DNA of 64,000 nt from Oxalobacteraceae bacterium AB_14 (lineage in GTDB: Bacteria; Pseudomonadota; Gammaproteobacteria; Burkholderiales; Burkholderiaceae_D): positions 1,877,731 through 1,941,730 of the forward strand of contig KB906725.1 of assembly GCA_000381565.1 (NCBI GenBank), in the 5' to 3' direction. This document shows, piece by piece, positions 17,001 to 24,434 of the stretch; positions within the stretch are counted from its first letter, which is position 1; every line of letters begins with the position of its first letter. A program made the translations under genes and the position numbers. The notes beneath the pieces are model-generated. The model saw only the letters and a list, made by a program, of their open reading frames with translations. It was not told the DNA's origin and made no database searches.

Positions 17001-18247
17001 GCGCCGACCTGTTCATGCCGCGCGACCGCGCCTTCCGTTCCTGGAACGGCGCCAGGGCGCCGCTGGTGGACGCCTTCGGCGCCGCCGACCCGGGCGGGCT
17101 GCAGGCCTACGTGGGGCAGCAGATCGCCTTCATCGAAACCGTGGGCAAGAGCGCGGAGGCGCTGCTGGCGCAGCTGGGCGGCGACGCCAGCGGCAATGCC
17201 TCGGTGCTGCGCTGGCAGGCCACGGTGGCCGACCTGGGCCGCTACAAGCTGAAGAGCCCGAGCAGCAGCCTGACCACGCTGGAGCGGTTCATCCTGTCCG
17301 GCGCGGCCGACCTGAGCATCGACAACTGCCTCGACAAGCTGTCGGCGCGCGCGGCCCAGCGCCGCGCCGGCGACCTGTTCGGCGAGCGCATGCAGGGCTT
17401 GCAGGCGGGGCTGTACACGCGCTGCCGCGAGCTGACGCAGACCCGCTACCAGGACACCTGGACCCGTTTCGCCGACGCCTTCAACGCCAACCTGGCCAAC
17501 CGCGCGCCGTTCCGCGCGCTGACGGCCGACGCCGGCGGCAAGGGCGGGCCGGGCGAGCGGGTGCCGGCCGACGTCGAGGAGGTGGGCGCGGTGCTCAAGC
17601 TGTTCGACCAGGCCCATGTGCTGGCGCTGGCCTCGGACCGCGACGCCACGCGGCCGTCGCCGGCCAGCACGGTGCGCAAGGTCGACGACCAGATGCAGAA
17701 GGTGCGCACCTTCCTGGCGCCGCTGTACCCGGCCGAGGAGGGCCAGGCCGCCGGCCTGGACGTGATGGTGGAGTTCCGCGCCAACAGCGCCGTCGAGAGC
17801 GAAGGCAACAAGATCATCGACTGGTCGCTGGCGATCGGCGGCCAGAGCGTGCACCAGCGCGACGCCGCGCGGCCGCTGCGCTGGGAGCCGGGGCTGCCGG
17901 TGGTGCTGACCCTGCGGCTGGCGCAGGACGGCCCGGTGGTGCCCCGCCCCGAGGCCGGCCACCCCGGCATGGCGGTCGACGAGCGCACCGTCAGCTACCG
18001 CTTCGACGATCCGTGGGCGCTGTTCAGCCTGGTGTCGGCCTACCGCGAGGCCGAGGCGGCGCCGCTGTCGGGCGCGCGCGCCCAGCTGCTCAAGTTCGAA
18101 TTCCCGCTGAGCGCGGTCGGCGACGGCCGCATCGCCACCCGCGACAGCCGCGCCAAGGTGTATGTGCGGCTGAGCGTGAGCGCGGCCGGCAAGCACGCAC
18201 CGCTGGTGTGGCCGCCGGTGTTCCCCGTCAAGGCGCCGGCGTGGTAG
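14096..18247 (+). CDS. tssM: T6SS membrane-complex protein TssM (IcmF family)
   Basis: 1383 residues from GTG 14096, somewhat long for TssM. One N-terminal membrane helix (about 11-33) and a second (about 428-448, WVAVALPAVWVLGLLF) flank a cytoplasmic domain of about 390 residues; the large remainder is periplasmic and reaches TssJ. C-terminal IcmF-related sequence includes NKIIDWSLAIGG. The cytoplasmic domain of many TssM proteins starts with a Walker A (GxxGxGKT); here the aligned position after WTLVL reads NEGSAARE, so the nucleotide-binding loop is absent. Only one helix is seen at the N-terminus instead of the common two. Placement between tssL and tssA supports the call. Confidence 0.93.
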   Translation: MLNFLSDNTAIATLLVLTLLVMLLFAIVIWAAMKGAEKADQPADQKPRQISADSLKQSFRVAVELIENNIAARSERYSLAWTLVLNEGSAARELPLLQSGLQSALSADSTLTAGAHGISWNFFDQGVAVQLQSDALGTPDADAAGANAMANTTWDDFLGLCRNYRPERPFDSIVVALPASALLDVEGAGQLDLAARAKAIHRRLWLAQNRLALRFPIYLAITDCETIPGFARFAAALPEPLRRSMLGWSSPHELVAPFQGQWIDTAMNEVGRTLSDSCAELCALEPSDSDSSAYFLLPNQVERLRTGLKMFAEELMRPSAYHEPFLLRGIYLTGDCSDEAALLGEGQAPAGHDGALAAQPDMAAAGPALPDWAVPSPAADAPAYRAGRDSAVPAFLRDIFERKIFAEAGLVRSSSQHRMRRPAMNRAARWVAVALPAVWVLGLLFSSLRLHALGAQVVSNLQALNRDTRMSQLVRNNHVVDPQRNQQRALEALASIEQISNAHLWSPFMPGSWSWFNDLQDQVQRRMEKSFADTAFDPLLRAAYARVSELSGKPLDAASGTLIIGRLCAAPKFIRQPGATPAGGLDVGTVPEYAALNAYVDGVAQLDQAVQAMMRLKTPGADTPSGDDLALAVNVLLNREMNGNLKRTAALFRTVARSKPTLAVEPMQEASACAFGLGVKALSSRLFFNNGLLKAEKDVNDSLTALYQGDPKAEVNIAPWQALRNALHAQEGYLLTGTGGWMRGEKLDLGPNWTHLLQQVGSVALLGKEAADDARSQTEDGFRWFSAQWDAPMADDNHGLGLSQGLEWSDAKSSWNFAPDRRALLDALNGLLSQPFMKSGHAGRLPEVGAGATVSWDPTRLDQVLALADTRKRVQTDFLPKFPAMLQGPAARLADAALADSARELLAQAYLVSAREQPAPVNEADHAKALRVRAWLLENGGAGVAEQLSAVLTQDALSRLQQLDDTLTRADLFMPRDRAFRSWNGARAPLVDAFGAADPGGLQAYVGQQIAFIETVGKSAEALLAQLGGDASGNASVLRWQATVADLGRYKLKSPSSSLTTLERFILSGAADLSIDNCLDKLSARAAQRRAGDLFGERMQGLQAGLYTRCRELTQTRYQDTWTRFADAFNANLANRAPFRALTADAGGKGGPGERVPADVEEVGAVLKLFDQAHVLALASDRDATRPSPASTVRKVDDQMQKVRTFLAPLYPAEEGQAAGLDVMVEFRANSAVESEGNKIIDWSLAIGGQSVHQRDAARPLRWEPGLPVVLTLRLAQDGPVVPRPEAGHPGMAVDERTVSYRFDDPWALFSLVSAYREAEAAPLSGARAQLLKFEFPLSAVGDGRIATRDSRAKVYVRLSVSAAGKHAPLVWPPVFPVKAPAW

Positions 18248-18271
18248 GCCGGGTTTTATTAAGGTGATGCC

Positions 18272-18907
18272 ATGTCCACCCTGCCACCCCTAGTGCGCGT
18301 TGCCGTGTTCGGCAGCTTCCACCGCGGCTTCCACGTGCTGAGCGAACTCCTCAAGGGGCCGCTGGCGCAGCGGGTGCGGGTGGTCGGCGTGGCCACCGAC
18401 GACGTCGGCTCGGCCCATGTCAGCCGCGCACGGCGGGTCTGGGCCTATCCGCACACGCCGGCCGAGGAGCTGATGGTGGAGCGGCTGGCGCTATCGCACG
18501 GCATCGTGCCGTACAAGGGCCGCGTCAAGACGGACGAGTTCTGCCGGCTGTTCCAGGACCAGTGGCAGCCGGACCTGTGCATCGCCGCCACCTTCGGCCA
18601 GCGCATCGACGCCCGCCTGTTCCAGTGGCCCAGGCTGGGCTTCTACAACCTGCACCCGTGCATCGACGACGGCTGGCCCTCGCACTACGCCGGCCCCAAT
18701 CCCTTCCAGGCGCTGCTGGACAACGGCTCCGACCACGTGCTGATCGCCATGCATGAGGTCGACGACGGTTTCGACACCGGCCGGCTGCTGGCGCTGTCGG
18801 AAAAGATTTACGTGCCCACCGGCGCCACGGTGGTGGATTTGCACAAGATGACCTCGCCACTGGCCGCCAAGTTTTTTGCGCACCAGCTCGGCAAGATGCT
18901 ACCGTAG
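18272..18907 (+). CDS. formyltransferase-fold protein embedded in T6SS locus
   Basis: 211 residues, equal to the N-terminal catalytic domain of methionyl-tRNA formyltransferase and sugar formyltransferases without their C-terminal domain. The active-site signature is present: NLHP (asparagine and histidine) at about residues 127-130, and DDGFDTG at about 165-171, where the aspartate of the N-H-D triad lies. These enzymes transfer a formyl group from 10-formyl-tetrahydrofolate to an amine. It begins 24 bp after tssM and ends 12 bp before tssA, so it is part of the T6SS transcript. The amine acceptor is unknown. It could modify a sugar, a tRNA-like substrate or a T6SS component. Confidence 0.78.
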   Translation: MSTLPPLVRVAVFGSFHRGFHVLSELLKGPLAQRVRVVGVATDDVGSAHVSRARRVWAYPHTPAEELMVERLALSHGIVPYKGRVKTDEFCRLFQDQWQPDLCIAATFGQRIDARLFQWPRLGFYNLHPCIDDGWPSHYAGPNPFQALLDNGSDHVLIAMHEVDDGFDTGRLLALSEKIYVPTGATVVDLHKMTSPLAAKFFAHQLGKMLP

Positions 18908-18919
18908 GCGGAAGTGCGC

Positions 18920-20146
18920 ATGGCGACCATCAAGGACAATCTGCTCAACCTGGTCGACAAGGCGCGCCACTTGATTTCCGATGAGCGAACACCCAGTCCC
19001 GAGACCCCGAGCGCCCCTATGAACGCACCCAGCCTGCCGATACCGCTCTCCCTGATGAGCATGGAACACCAGCAGGAGCTGGAACAGCTGCTCAAGCCGA
19101 TAGCCGCCGACCAGCCCAGCGGCCCGGCGCTGCGCTACGATCCGATCTTCACCGAGATCCGGCTGGCGCGCGAGGAGGACGACCCCAGCCTGCCGATGGG
19201 CCAATGGGAGCGGCCGCTGAAGAAGGCCGACTGGGCGCTGATCGAGGCGCGCTGCAAGAGCATGCTGGGCGGGCGCTCCAAGGATTTGCAGATCGCCGCC
19301 TGGCTGCTGGAGGCGTGGACCCGGCAGTACGGCATCGACGGCCTGTATCGCGGCCTGAGCCTGGTGGACCGGCTGCTGCGCCAGTTCTGGGACAGCCTGC
19401 ATCCAGCCATCCAGGACGGCGACGCCGACGCCCGCATCGCGCCGCTCGAGTGGCTCAACGAATCGCTGTCGGCGACGCTGCGGGTGCACGTGCCCATCCT
19501 GAAAATCAACGGCCGCAAGCCGCCGGCCCAGAGCCTGTCCGACTGGGAGCGCATGACGGCGCGCGAGCTGGGCGGGCATGCCGGCGACGCGCACGCCAAT
19601 GCCAACGCCAACGCCGACGGCGAGCTGGCGCTGACCCGCATCGAAGTGATCGCTTACGCCCATCAGCGGCTCGGGCGCGAGCTGGCCAACCGCCAGCAGG
19701 TGGTGCATCGCTGCCTGAACTGCCTGGAAACGATGCTGGCGTTTGTCGACCTGCAGCTGGGCGCGCAGGCGCCGAATCTGTCTAAACTGAAGGGGACGCT
19801 GGTGGCGCTGGAGCGCGTGCTGCAGCAACTGGTCCCCGAGCAAAAGGAAGAAGAAATGACGACGCCGGAACAGCCGCAGGGCGGCGAGCAAGGGAATGGC
19901 CCGGCAGCGGTCCCGGCGCTGCCGCCGGTGGCCCTGTCAGGCTGGAAGAACCGCGACGAGGCGTACGCCGCGCTGGGCGCGATCGCCGATTATCTGAGCC
20001 TGGTGGAGCCGCACAGCCCGACGCCGTACCTGTTGCGGCGCGCCGTCAACTGGGGGCGCATGCCGCTGCCCGAGCTGATGGCCGAGATCATCCGGGAAGA
20101 GGGGGACTTGAACCGCCTGGTGAACATGCTGGGCTTGCGCGAGTGA
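18920..20146 (+). CDS. tssA: T6SS protein TssA (ImpA N-terminal domain)
   Basis: 408 residues from ATG 18920, chosen because GGAAG stands 5 bases before it; GTG 18914 would add two residues. The ImpA_N signature is clear at about residues 40-100: LLKPIAADQPSGPALRYDP, followed by ADWALIEARCKSMLGGRSKDL and WLLEAW. The C-terminal domain ends with YLLRRAVNWGRMPLPELM, typical of the long TssA class that caps the growing tail tube. It is the last gene of the T6SS block in this window. Confidence 0.93.
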   Translation: MATIKDNLLNLVDKARHLISDERTPSPETPSAPMNAPSLPIPLSLMSMEHQQELEQLLKPIAADQPSGPALRYDPIFTEIRLAREEDDPSLPMGQWERPLKKADWALIEARCKSMLGGRSKDLQIAAWLLEAWTRQYGIDGLYRGLSLVDRLLRQFWDSLHPAIQDGDADARIAPLEWLNESLSATLRVHVPILKINGRKPPAQSLSDWERMTARELGGHAGDAHANANANADGELALTRIEVIAYAHQRLGRELANRQQVVHRCLNCLETMLAFVDLQLGAQAPNLSKLKGTLVALERVLQQLVPEQKEEEMTTPEQPQGGEQGNGPAAVPALPPVALSGWKNRDEAYAALGAIADYLSLVEPHSPTPYLLRRAVNWGRMPLPELMAEIIREEGDLNRLVNMLGLRE

Positions 20147-20150
20147 GGAC

Positions 20151-20276
20151 TTAGCGCAGCTGGTAGAGCGAGATGGTTTGGTCTTGCAGGGCGTTTTCCG
20201 AGCACAATACATAGGTCGACGCGCAGGCCAGGCTGAGCAACAGCGCGCCGAAGGCGATATGGAGATAGCGTGCCAT
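20151..20276 (-). CDS. small secreted or lipoprotein-like peptide (41 aa)
   Basis: A 41-residue frame beginning MARYLHIAFGALLLSL and ending ISLYQLR. A GGGAG ribosome site lies 7 bases before the ATG. The first 24 residues form a hydrophobic leader with a lipobox-like LACAS sequence, so export or lipidation is likely. The mature peptide is only about 20 residues. It runs convergent to tssA, 4 bp from its stop. No family is recognised. The good ribosome site and the leader are the reasons to accept so small a gene. Confidence 0.5.
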   Translation of the reverse strand: MARYLHIAFGALLLSLACASTYVLCSENALQDQTISLYQLR

Positions 20277-20403
20277 GACAAGCTCCCAGCAGGGGTTGGA
20301 CTTCCAGTGATTCCAGAATAGCCCGGGAGTTGCAGGACGGGCATCAGCCGAATGTCCGACACTTTGTAGGACTACTGCCCGTCTCTGTCTTTATGCTAAC
20401 TTT

Positions 20404-20856
20404 TTACTTGGTCTTCCAGACGATGATGGCATCGGCCGGCGCGGTGTCGAGCGCGTTCGACACTTGCAGCCAGTGTTGCAACTGTTCCGGCTGCTTGAGC
20501 TGGATGCCGGAGCCGTCGATGTAGCCGATCTGCTCGACCATCTTCGGGTCCATCTTGGCCTTGGACACGGTCGGCGCGCCGGCCACCATGCGGTCGTAGG
20601 CTTTGCGGGCCTTGTTTTCCCACTTGTGCAGGCTGCTCTCGTCGAAGCGGTTGGCTTCGAAGTAGACGGTCAGCGAACCGTCGGCGTTGCCGTAGCCGAC
20701 GATGCCGGCGCCTTTGCGGATGGTGGTGGAGCTGCTGACGTCGAACAGCGCGGTCGGCACGAACACGGCGGCGCGGCCGTTGATATCGGGACAACCGACC
20801 GGCGTGTCCTTGCTATAGGTGCTGACTTCGTGCAGGGGTGTTCTCTCTTGGGACAT
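20404..20856 (-). CDS. conserved-looking hypothetical protein
   Basis: 150 residues if translation starts at the ATG at 20856 (MSQERTPLHEV); a 12-codon longer form from 20892 is possible, and neither has a strong ribosome site. The protein is hydrophilic, with no membrane helix, and contains DINGRAAVFVPTALFDVSS, a G-rich KGAGIVGYGNADGSL segment, and a helical C-terminal half ending DAIIVWKTK. Codon use is like the backbone. I recognise no family. It stands alone, facing away from the flavoprotein gene. Confidence 0.6.
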   Translation of the reverse strand: MSQERTPLHEVSTYSKDTPVGCPDINGRAAVFVPTALFDVSSSTTIRKGAGIVGYGNADGSLTVYFEANRFDESSLHKWENKARKAYDRMVAGAPTVSKAKMDPKMVEQIGYIDGSGIQLKQPEQLQHWLQVSNALDTAPADAIIVWKTK

Positions 20857-21092
20857 GGCTGGGCTTAATCTGGAAAAGGGGCGGCGTTGCATGCGGATGC
20901 ACAGGGCTTCATTGTAGCGTCAATCTAGTTCCATTAGGCAACTGCCGCAACAAAATTTTGTAACGCGCAACGGGGGGGCGGGAAAAATCGGGTACGCGCG
21001 CCGGACCACTATGCGGTGGCGGGTACAATCGACGGCAATCGGCCACTGCCAAGTTAGCGTTCCGGGTTTTTATCATGAGGAGGTAGACCAAC

Positions 21093-21722
21093 GTGATCCA
21101 GCTTGACCCTAATTACGCCGTCTCGGATATCGATACGCTTGAGCGACTTTATGGTGCGCCTGCTGCCGCATCGGTTAAGAAGGAAGTCTCCTACGTGCAT
21201 CCTCGGTATCGGGAATTGATCGAGGCTGCGCCCTTTGTACTGCTCGCAACAAGTGGATCGGAGGCAATGGATCTGTCGCCGCGAGGCGACTCGGCCGGAT
21301 TCGTCCGCGTTCACGATGCGAACACCTTGCTCCTGCCGGACCGGCGGGGAAACAACCGGGTAGACAGCTTGCGCAATATTCTTCATGACCCGCGCGTTGC
21401 TCTCCTGTTCCTGATACCTGGGATTGGGGAAACACTTCGGGTCGTGGGCAAGGCATCGATCCACCTCGACCCAGACTTGCTGACGGCGTTTTGTGTTGAT
21501 GGGAAGCCCCCTCGGTCCGTGTTGGTGATAAAGGTTGAAGCTGTTTTCTTCCAGTGCTCCCGTGCCGTGCTGCGGTCGAGCCTTTGGGATCATTTCAGGC
21601 ACGTCGCCCGCGATGCTCTGCCGAGTCTGGGGAAGATACTTGAGGAGGTGAGTGATGGGGCAATTGATGGCCTGAAATACGATGCCGACTTGCCCGAGCG
21701 CCTGAAATCCACTATGTACTGA
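21093..21722 (+). CDS. PPOX-class FMN-dependent flavoprotein (pyridoxamine oxidase-like fold)
   Basis: 209 residues from GTG 21093 with a strong GAGGAGG ribosome site 9 bases before. The split-barrel flavin fold is indicated by FVLLATSGSEAMDLSPRGD, then a typical RGNNRVDSLRNILHDPRVAL and FLIPGIGETLRVVGKA. The latter two match the group of PPOX proteins related to the mycobacterial MSMEG_1061 type. Such enzymes use FMN, sometimes F420, in oxidoreduction of small molecules. The substrate is not predictable. The gene is monocistronic, with a G-rich spacer upstream. Confidence 0.85.
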   Translation: MIQLDPNYAVSDIDTLERLYGAPAAASVKKEVSYVHPRYRELIEAAPFVLLATSGSEAMDLSPRGDSAGFVRVHDANTLLLPDRRGNNRVDSLRNILHDPRVALLFLIPGIGETLRVVGKASIHLDPDLLTAFCVDGKPPRSVLVIKVEAVFFQCSRAVLRSSLWDHFRHVARDALPSLGKILEEVSDGAIDGLKYDADLPERLKSTMY

Positions 21723-21944
21723 CTGATTGCGCGGCCTGCGGAATATTATGGGTTCTCCATAAAATGGTTATGGAAAGCTTTGCATAACCGTCCCACTGCC
21801 CCCCAGACCGCTATCGCGCAACGGGGAACGGTGGTCGCTGCGTGGACTGATCCATGTCAAGCTTGCCGCAGCACGATTGCAGTGTATTCCATCGCCGTGT
21901 GTCCTGCGGTATATGATGGTTGCCATCGACGATGGGAGGCCGCC

Positions 21945-22163
21945 ATGGCAATGAACTCCGAGAATGAAGCCGATCAGCGCTTTGTGCTGCTTGAGATCGG
22001 CAAGCTGTCAAGCAATATGGAACGCTTGCTTGCCGATGTGAGGTTCATCGGCGACAAGGTTGATGGCTTGCGCCACCAAGTGACATTCGTGCGTGGCGCC
22101 CTGTATGTCGTGAGTGGCGTGCTGGCTGCCGGGGGTTACTTCATCGCCGCGTTGTATCGATAA
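21945..22163 (+). CDS. small membrane-anchored protein
   Basis: 72 residues from ATG 21945, chosen because GGGAGG stands 8 bases before it; a longer frame starting at 21780 has no ribosome site. Residues 1-45 are hydrophilic and helical (ADQRFVLLEIGKLSSNMERL), followed by a C-terminal membrane helix, GALYVVSGVLAAGGYFIAAL. The topology resembles small phage- or plasmid-type proteins with an N-terminal coiled coil and a tail anchor. No function can be assigned. Confidence 0.55.
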   Translation: MAMNSENEADQRFVLLEIGKLSSNMERLLADVRFIGDKVDGLRHQVTFVRGALYVVSGVLAAGGYFIAALYR

Positions 22164-22169
22164 CAAATC

Positions 22170-22400
22170 TAGCGGGGGATGGTGCTGCCGGCGCTCGGCC
22201 TCGACCAGCGTGGCCGAGCGCAGCGTGGCCGGCTCGGAAAAGTCGACGGCGATCTTGCTCGAATGGCAGAGGCCGCCGGCCAGCAGGAACGCCGACCTGG
22301 CCAGGAACGGCAGGTCGTCCTTTTCGAGTGCCCGGAGCATCCCGCATTCCAGCCGCAAGTCGCCCAGGCGCCGGGTCGGCGGCGGCAGGCTGCCGATATC
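22170..22400 (-). pseudogene. GC-rich gene remnant, family not recognised
   Basis: On the minus strand a coherent frame reads GDIGSLPPPTRRLGDLRLEC, continues through LLAGGLCHSSKIAVDF, and ends near EAERRQHHPP. It has no proper start and breaks abruptly into AT-rich DNA at about 22400. The GC-rich, protein-like stretch is isolated between two good genes, so it looks like an internal fragment of a lost gene. I do not recognise the family. Confidence 0.35.
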
Positions 22401-22424
22401 ATATTATTTATTTTTAAGTAATTT

Positions 22425-22443
22425 GCAACAATTGCCTTGTTGC
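22425..22443. promoter_or_regulatory. perfect 7-bp dyad upstream of the MscS-type channel gene
   Basis: GCAACAA, five bases, TTGTTGC. It sits in AT-rich DNA about 100 bases before the channel start, where a promoter is expected, so it may be an operator. No matching regulator is known from the sequence. Confidence 0.3.
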
Positions 22444-22542
22444 ACGCTAAAAAGGTTTAAATCGTTTAGCTCGTTATCACGTTGCGCATGGGTGGGGATC
22501 AGTTCACAATACATGCGAGGTAGCAACGAATGAGGAGCCGGG

Positions 22543-24054
22543 ATGCTGACGATAGATGGCCCGTGGATCAATCCCTGGCACGCCGGCCTGGTCGCCGCCG
22601 TCCTCCTCTGCAGCGTGACGCAGCTGCTGCTGACCCGCTCCGATCCGGACAGCCCGCACATGTTCCGCCACCACCTGCTGTTCGGCGGCCTGTGCCTGAT
22701 CCTCAGCCTCGCCAGCAAACTGATGATCGACCTGGCGCAGCGCCAGGCCGCCAGTCTGCTGGAGAGCGCCGCCATGCTCGGCTTCGGCCTGCTGCTGATA
22801 CGCATCCTGGGCCTGACCGCGTTCCGCGTGCTGCTGCCGGCGCTGCGCATGCACCCGCCGCGCATCATGGAAGACATCCTGCTGGTGATCACCTACATCG
22901 TCTGGACCCTGGTGTGGCTGCGCCTGGCCGGCCTGGACCTGAGCGGCCTGGTGACGACCTCGGCGGTGATCACCGGCGTGGTGGCGTTTTCGATGCAGGA
23001 GACGCTGGGCAATATCCTCGGCGGCCTCGCGCTGCAGCTGGACAATTCGGTGCGCATCGGCGACTGGATCAGGCTCGACGATGTGCGCGGCCAGGTGGTC
23101 GAAGTCCACTGGCGCCACACGGCGCTGCGCACCAACAACGGCAACCTGATCGTCATTCCCAACAGCGTGCTGATGAAGTCCAAGGTCGATGTGTACAGCC
23201 GCGCCGGCAAGCCGGAATTGCGCCGCTGGGTGCATTTCTGGGTCGAGGACGGCGTGCCGCCGCGCGAGGTCATCAACACCGTCGAGACGGCGCTGCGCCA
23301 GACCCACATCGAACACATCTCGCCGCTCAAGGCGCCCGAATGCATCGTCACCGACTACCGCGACGGCAACATCCACTACGCGGTGCGCTATTGGCTCAGC
23401 AATCCGGCCCACGACGACGGCACCGATTCGGCCGTGCGGGTGCATTTCTACAGCGCGCTGCAGCGGCAAAACCTGTCGCTGGCCCACCCGTGCATGGACA
23501 TCCGCCTGAACCGTGAATCGGAGCGCGCCGCCACGCTGCGCCAACTGGCCGAGATCGCCGTGCGCAAGGCCGCGCTGGCCAAGGTCAAGCTGTTTGCCGG
23601 ACTGACCGACGAAGAACTGGGCGGGCTGGCGCAGTCGCTGCGCAACACCCCCTTCATCAAGGACGACATCGTGACCCGCCAGGGCGCCGTGGCCCATTGG
23701 CTGTACCTGCTCGCCAGCGGCGAGGCCGAGGTCTGGTACGAAGCCGAGGGCCAGCCGCGCCGCCATTGCGCCACGCTGGTGGCCGGCGATGTGTTCGGTG
23801 AAATCGGCCTGTTGACCGGGGCGCCGCGCGGCGCCACCGTGGTCGCCAAGACCGACGCGCTGTGCTACCGCCTCGACAAGGAAAACTTCGAAAACATCCT
23901 GCACGCCCGCCCCGAACTGGCCGATGAGTTTGCCGCCATCCTGTGCGAACGCAATCTGGTGCTCGACGCCTTGCGCACCGACGCCGGCCCGGCCGCGCAA
24001 GTCCGGCAAGCCAACTACCTGTCAAGCATACGGCGTTTTTTCGGCCTGAAATAA
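22543..24054 (+). CDS. MscS-family channel with C-terminal cyclic-nucleotide-binding domain
   Basis: 503 residues. N-terminal membrane helices occupy about residues 10-150. The MscS pore and beta domain follow: LVTTSAVITGVVAFSMQETLGNILGGLALQ is the TM3 pore region, then RIGDWIRLDDVRGQVVEVHWRHTALRTNNGNLIVIPNS. A cNMP-binding domain covers about 345-470, with VAGDVFGEIGLLTGAPRGATVVA as the phosphate-binding cassette, including the E and R contacts. This is the bacterial cyclic-nucleotide-gated (bCNG) architecture, in which ligand gating may replace tension gating. The gene stands alone, and its 3' end lies near a bidirectional terminator. Confidence 0.9.
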   Translation: MLTIDGPWINPWHAGLVAAVLLCSVTQLLLTRSDPDSPHMFRHHLLFGGLCLILSLASKLMIDLAQRQAASLLESAAMLGFGLLLIRILGLTAFRVLLPALRMHPPRIMEDILLVITYIVWTLVWLRLAGLDLSGLVTTSAVITGVVAFSMQETLGNILGGLALQLDNSVRIGDWIRLDDVRGQVVEVHWRHTALRTNNGNLIVIPNSVLMKSKVDVYSRAGKPELRRWVHFWVEDGVPPREVINTVETALRQTHIEHISPLKAPECIVTDYRDGNIHYAVRYWLSNPAHDDGTDSAVRVHFYSALQRQNLSLAHPCMDIRLNRESERAATLRQLAEIAVRKAALAKVKLFAGLTDEELGGLAQSLRNTPFIKDDIVTRQGAVAHWLYLLASGEAEVWYEAEGQPRRHCATLVAGDVFGEIGLLTGAPRGATVVAKTDALCYRLDKENFENILHARPELADEFAAILCERNLVLDALRTDAGPAAQVRQANYLSSIRRFFGLK

Positions 24055-24188
24055 GCATGGCAGGTGTTGCCGGCGACGCACAAGTCCCGCGACTGTGATG
24101 CTAAAGCGACAAAAGATCGCGCCGGTCCTCACATGTCCGCCCGCAGAATGAGTGACAGACGGAGCAACAAGGGAAAAGTTTGATGACG

Positions 24189-24229
24189 AAAAAAATGCCT
24201 GTTTCCTTTTGGGGAACAAGCATTTTTTT
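24189..24229 (-). terminator. rho-independent terminator of tRNA-His (may act both ways)
   Basis: Hairpin with arms around ATGCCTGTTTCC and GGAACAAGCAT and a TTTTGG loop, flanked by A-runs on one side and T-runs on the other. Read on the minus strand it follows the tRNA by 17 bases and ends in a T-run. It could also stop the channel transcript. Confidence 0.75.
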
Positions 24230-24245
24230 CAAGAAACGAATTCTG

Positions 24246-24321
24246 TGGGGTGGCTGATGGGGCTCGAACCCACGACAACAGGAATCACAATCCTGGACTC
24301 TACCAACTGAGCTACAGCCAC
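24246..24321 (-). tRNA. tRNA-His (GTG anticodon)
   Basis: 76 bases with encoded CCA. Acceptor GTGGCTG pairs with CAGCCAC. The anticodon arm is CAGGA-TTGTGAT-TCCTG, giving GTG. The T-arm GTGGGTTCGAGCCCCAT is canonical. The C discriminator can pair with the G at 24322, the extra G-1 position of bacterial tRNA-His. Confidence 0.97.
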
Positions 24322-24434
24322 CACTGATTTACTTCACTTTGTCTACTGTTTCGTAGACAGGTGCCGAATTATACAAGCCAGTTTTGAATCCTGCAAATCT
24401 AAATGCGAAGTTTCTTCAAAAAATTCCCGATGAC

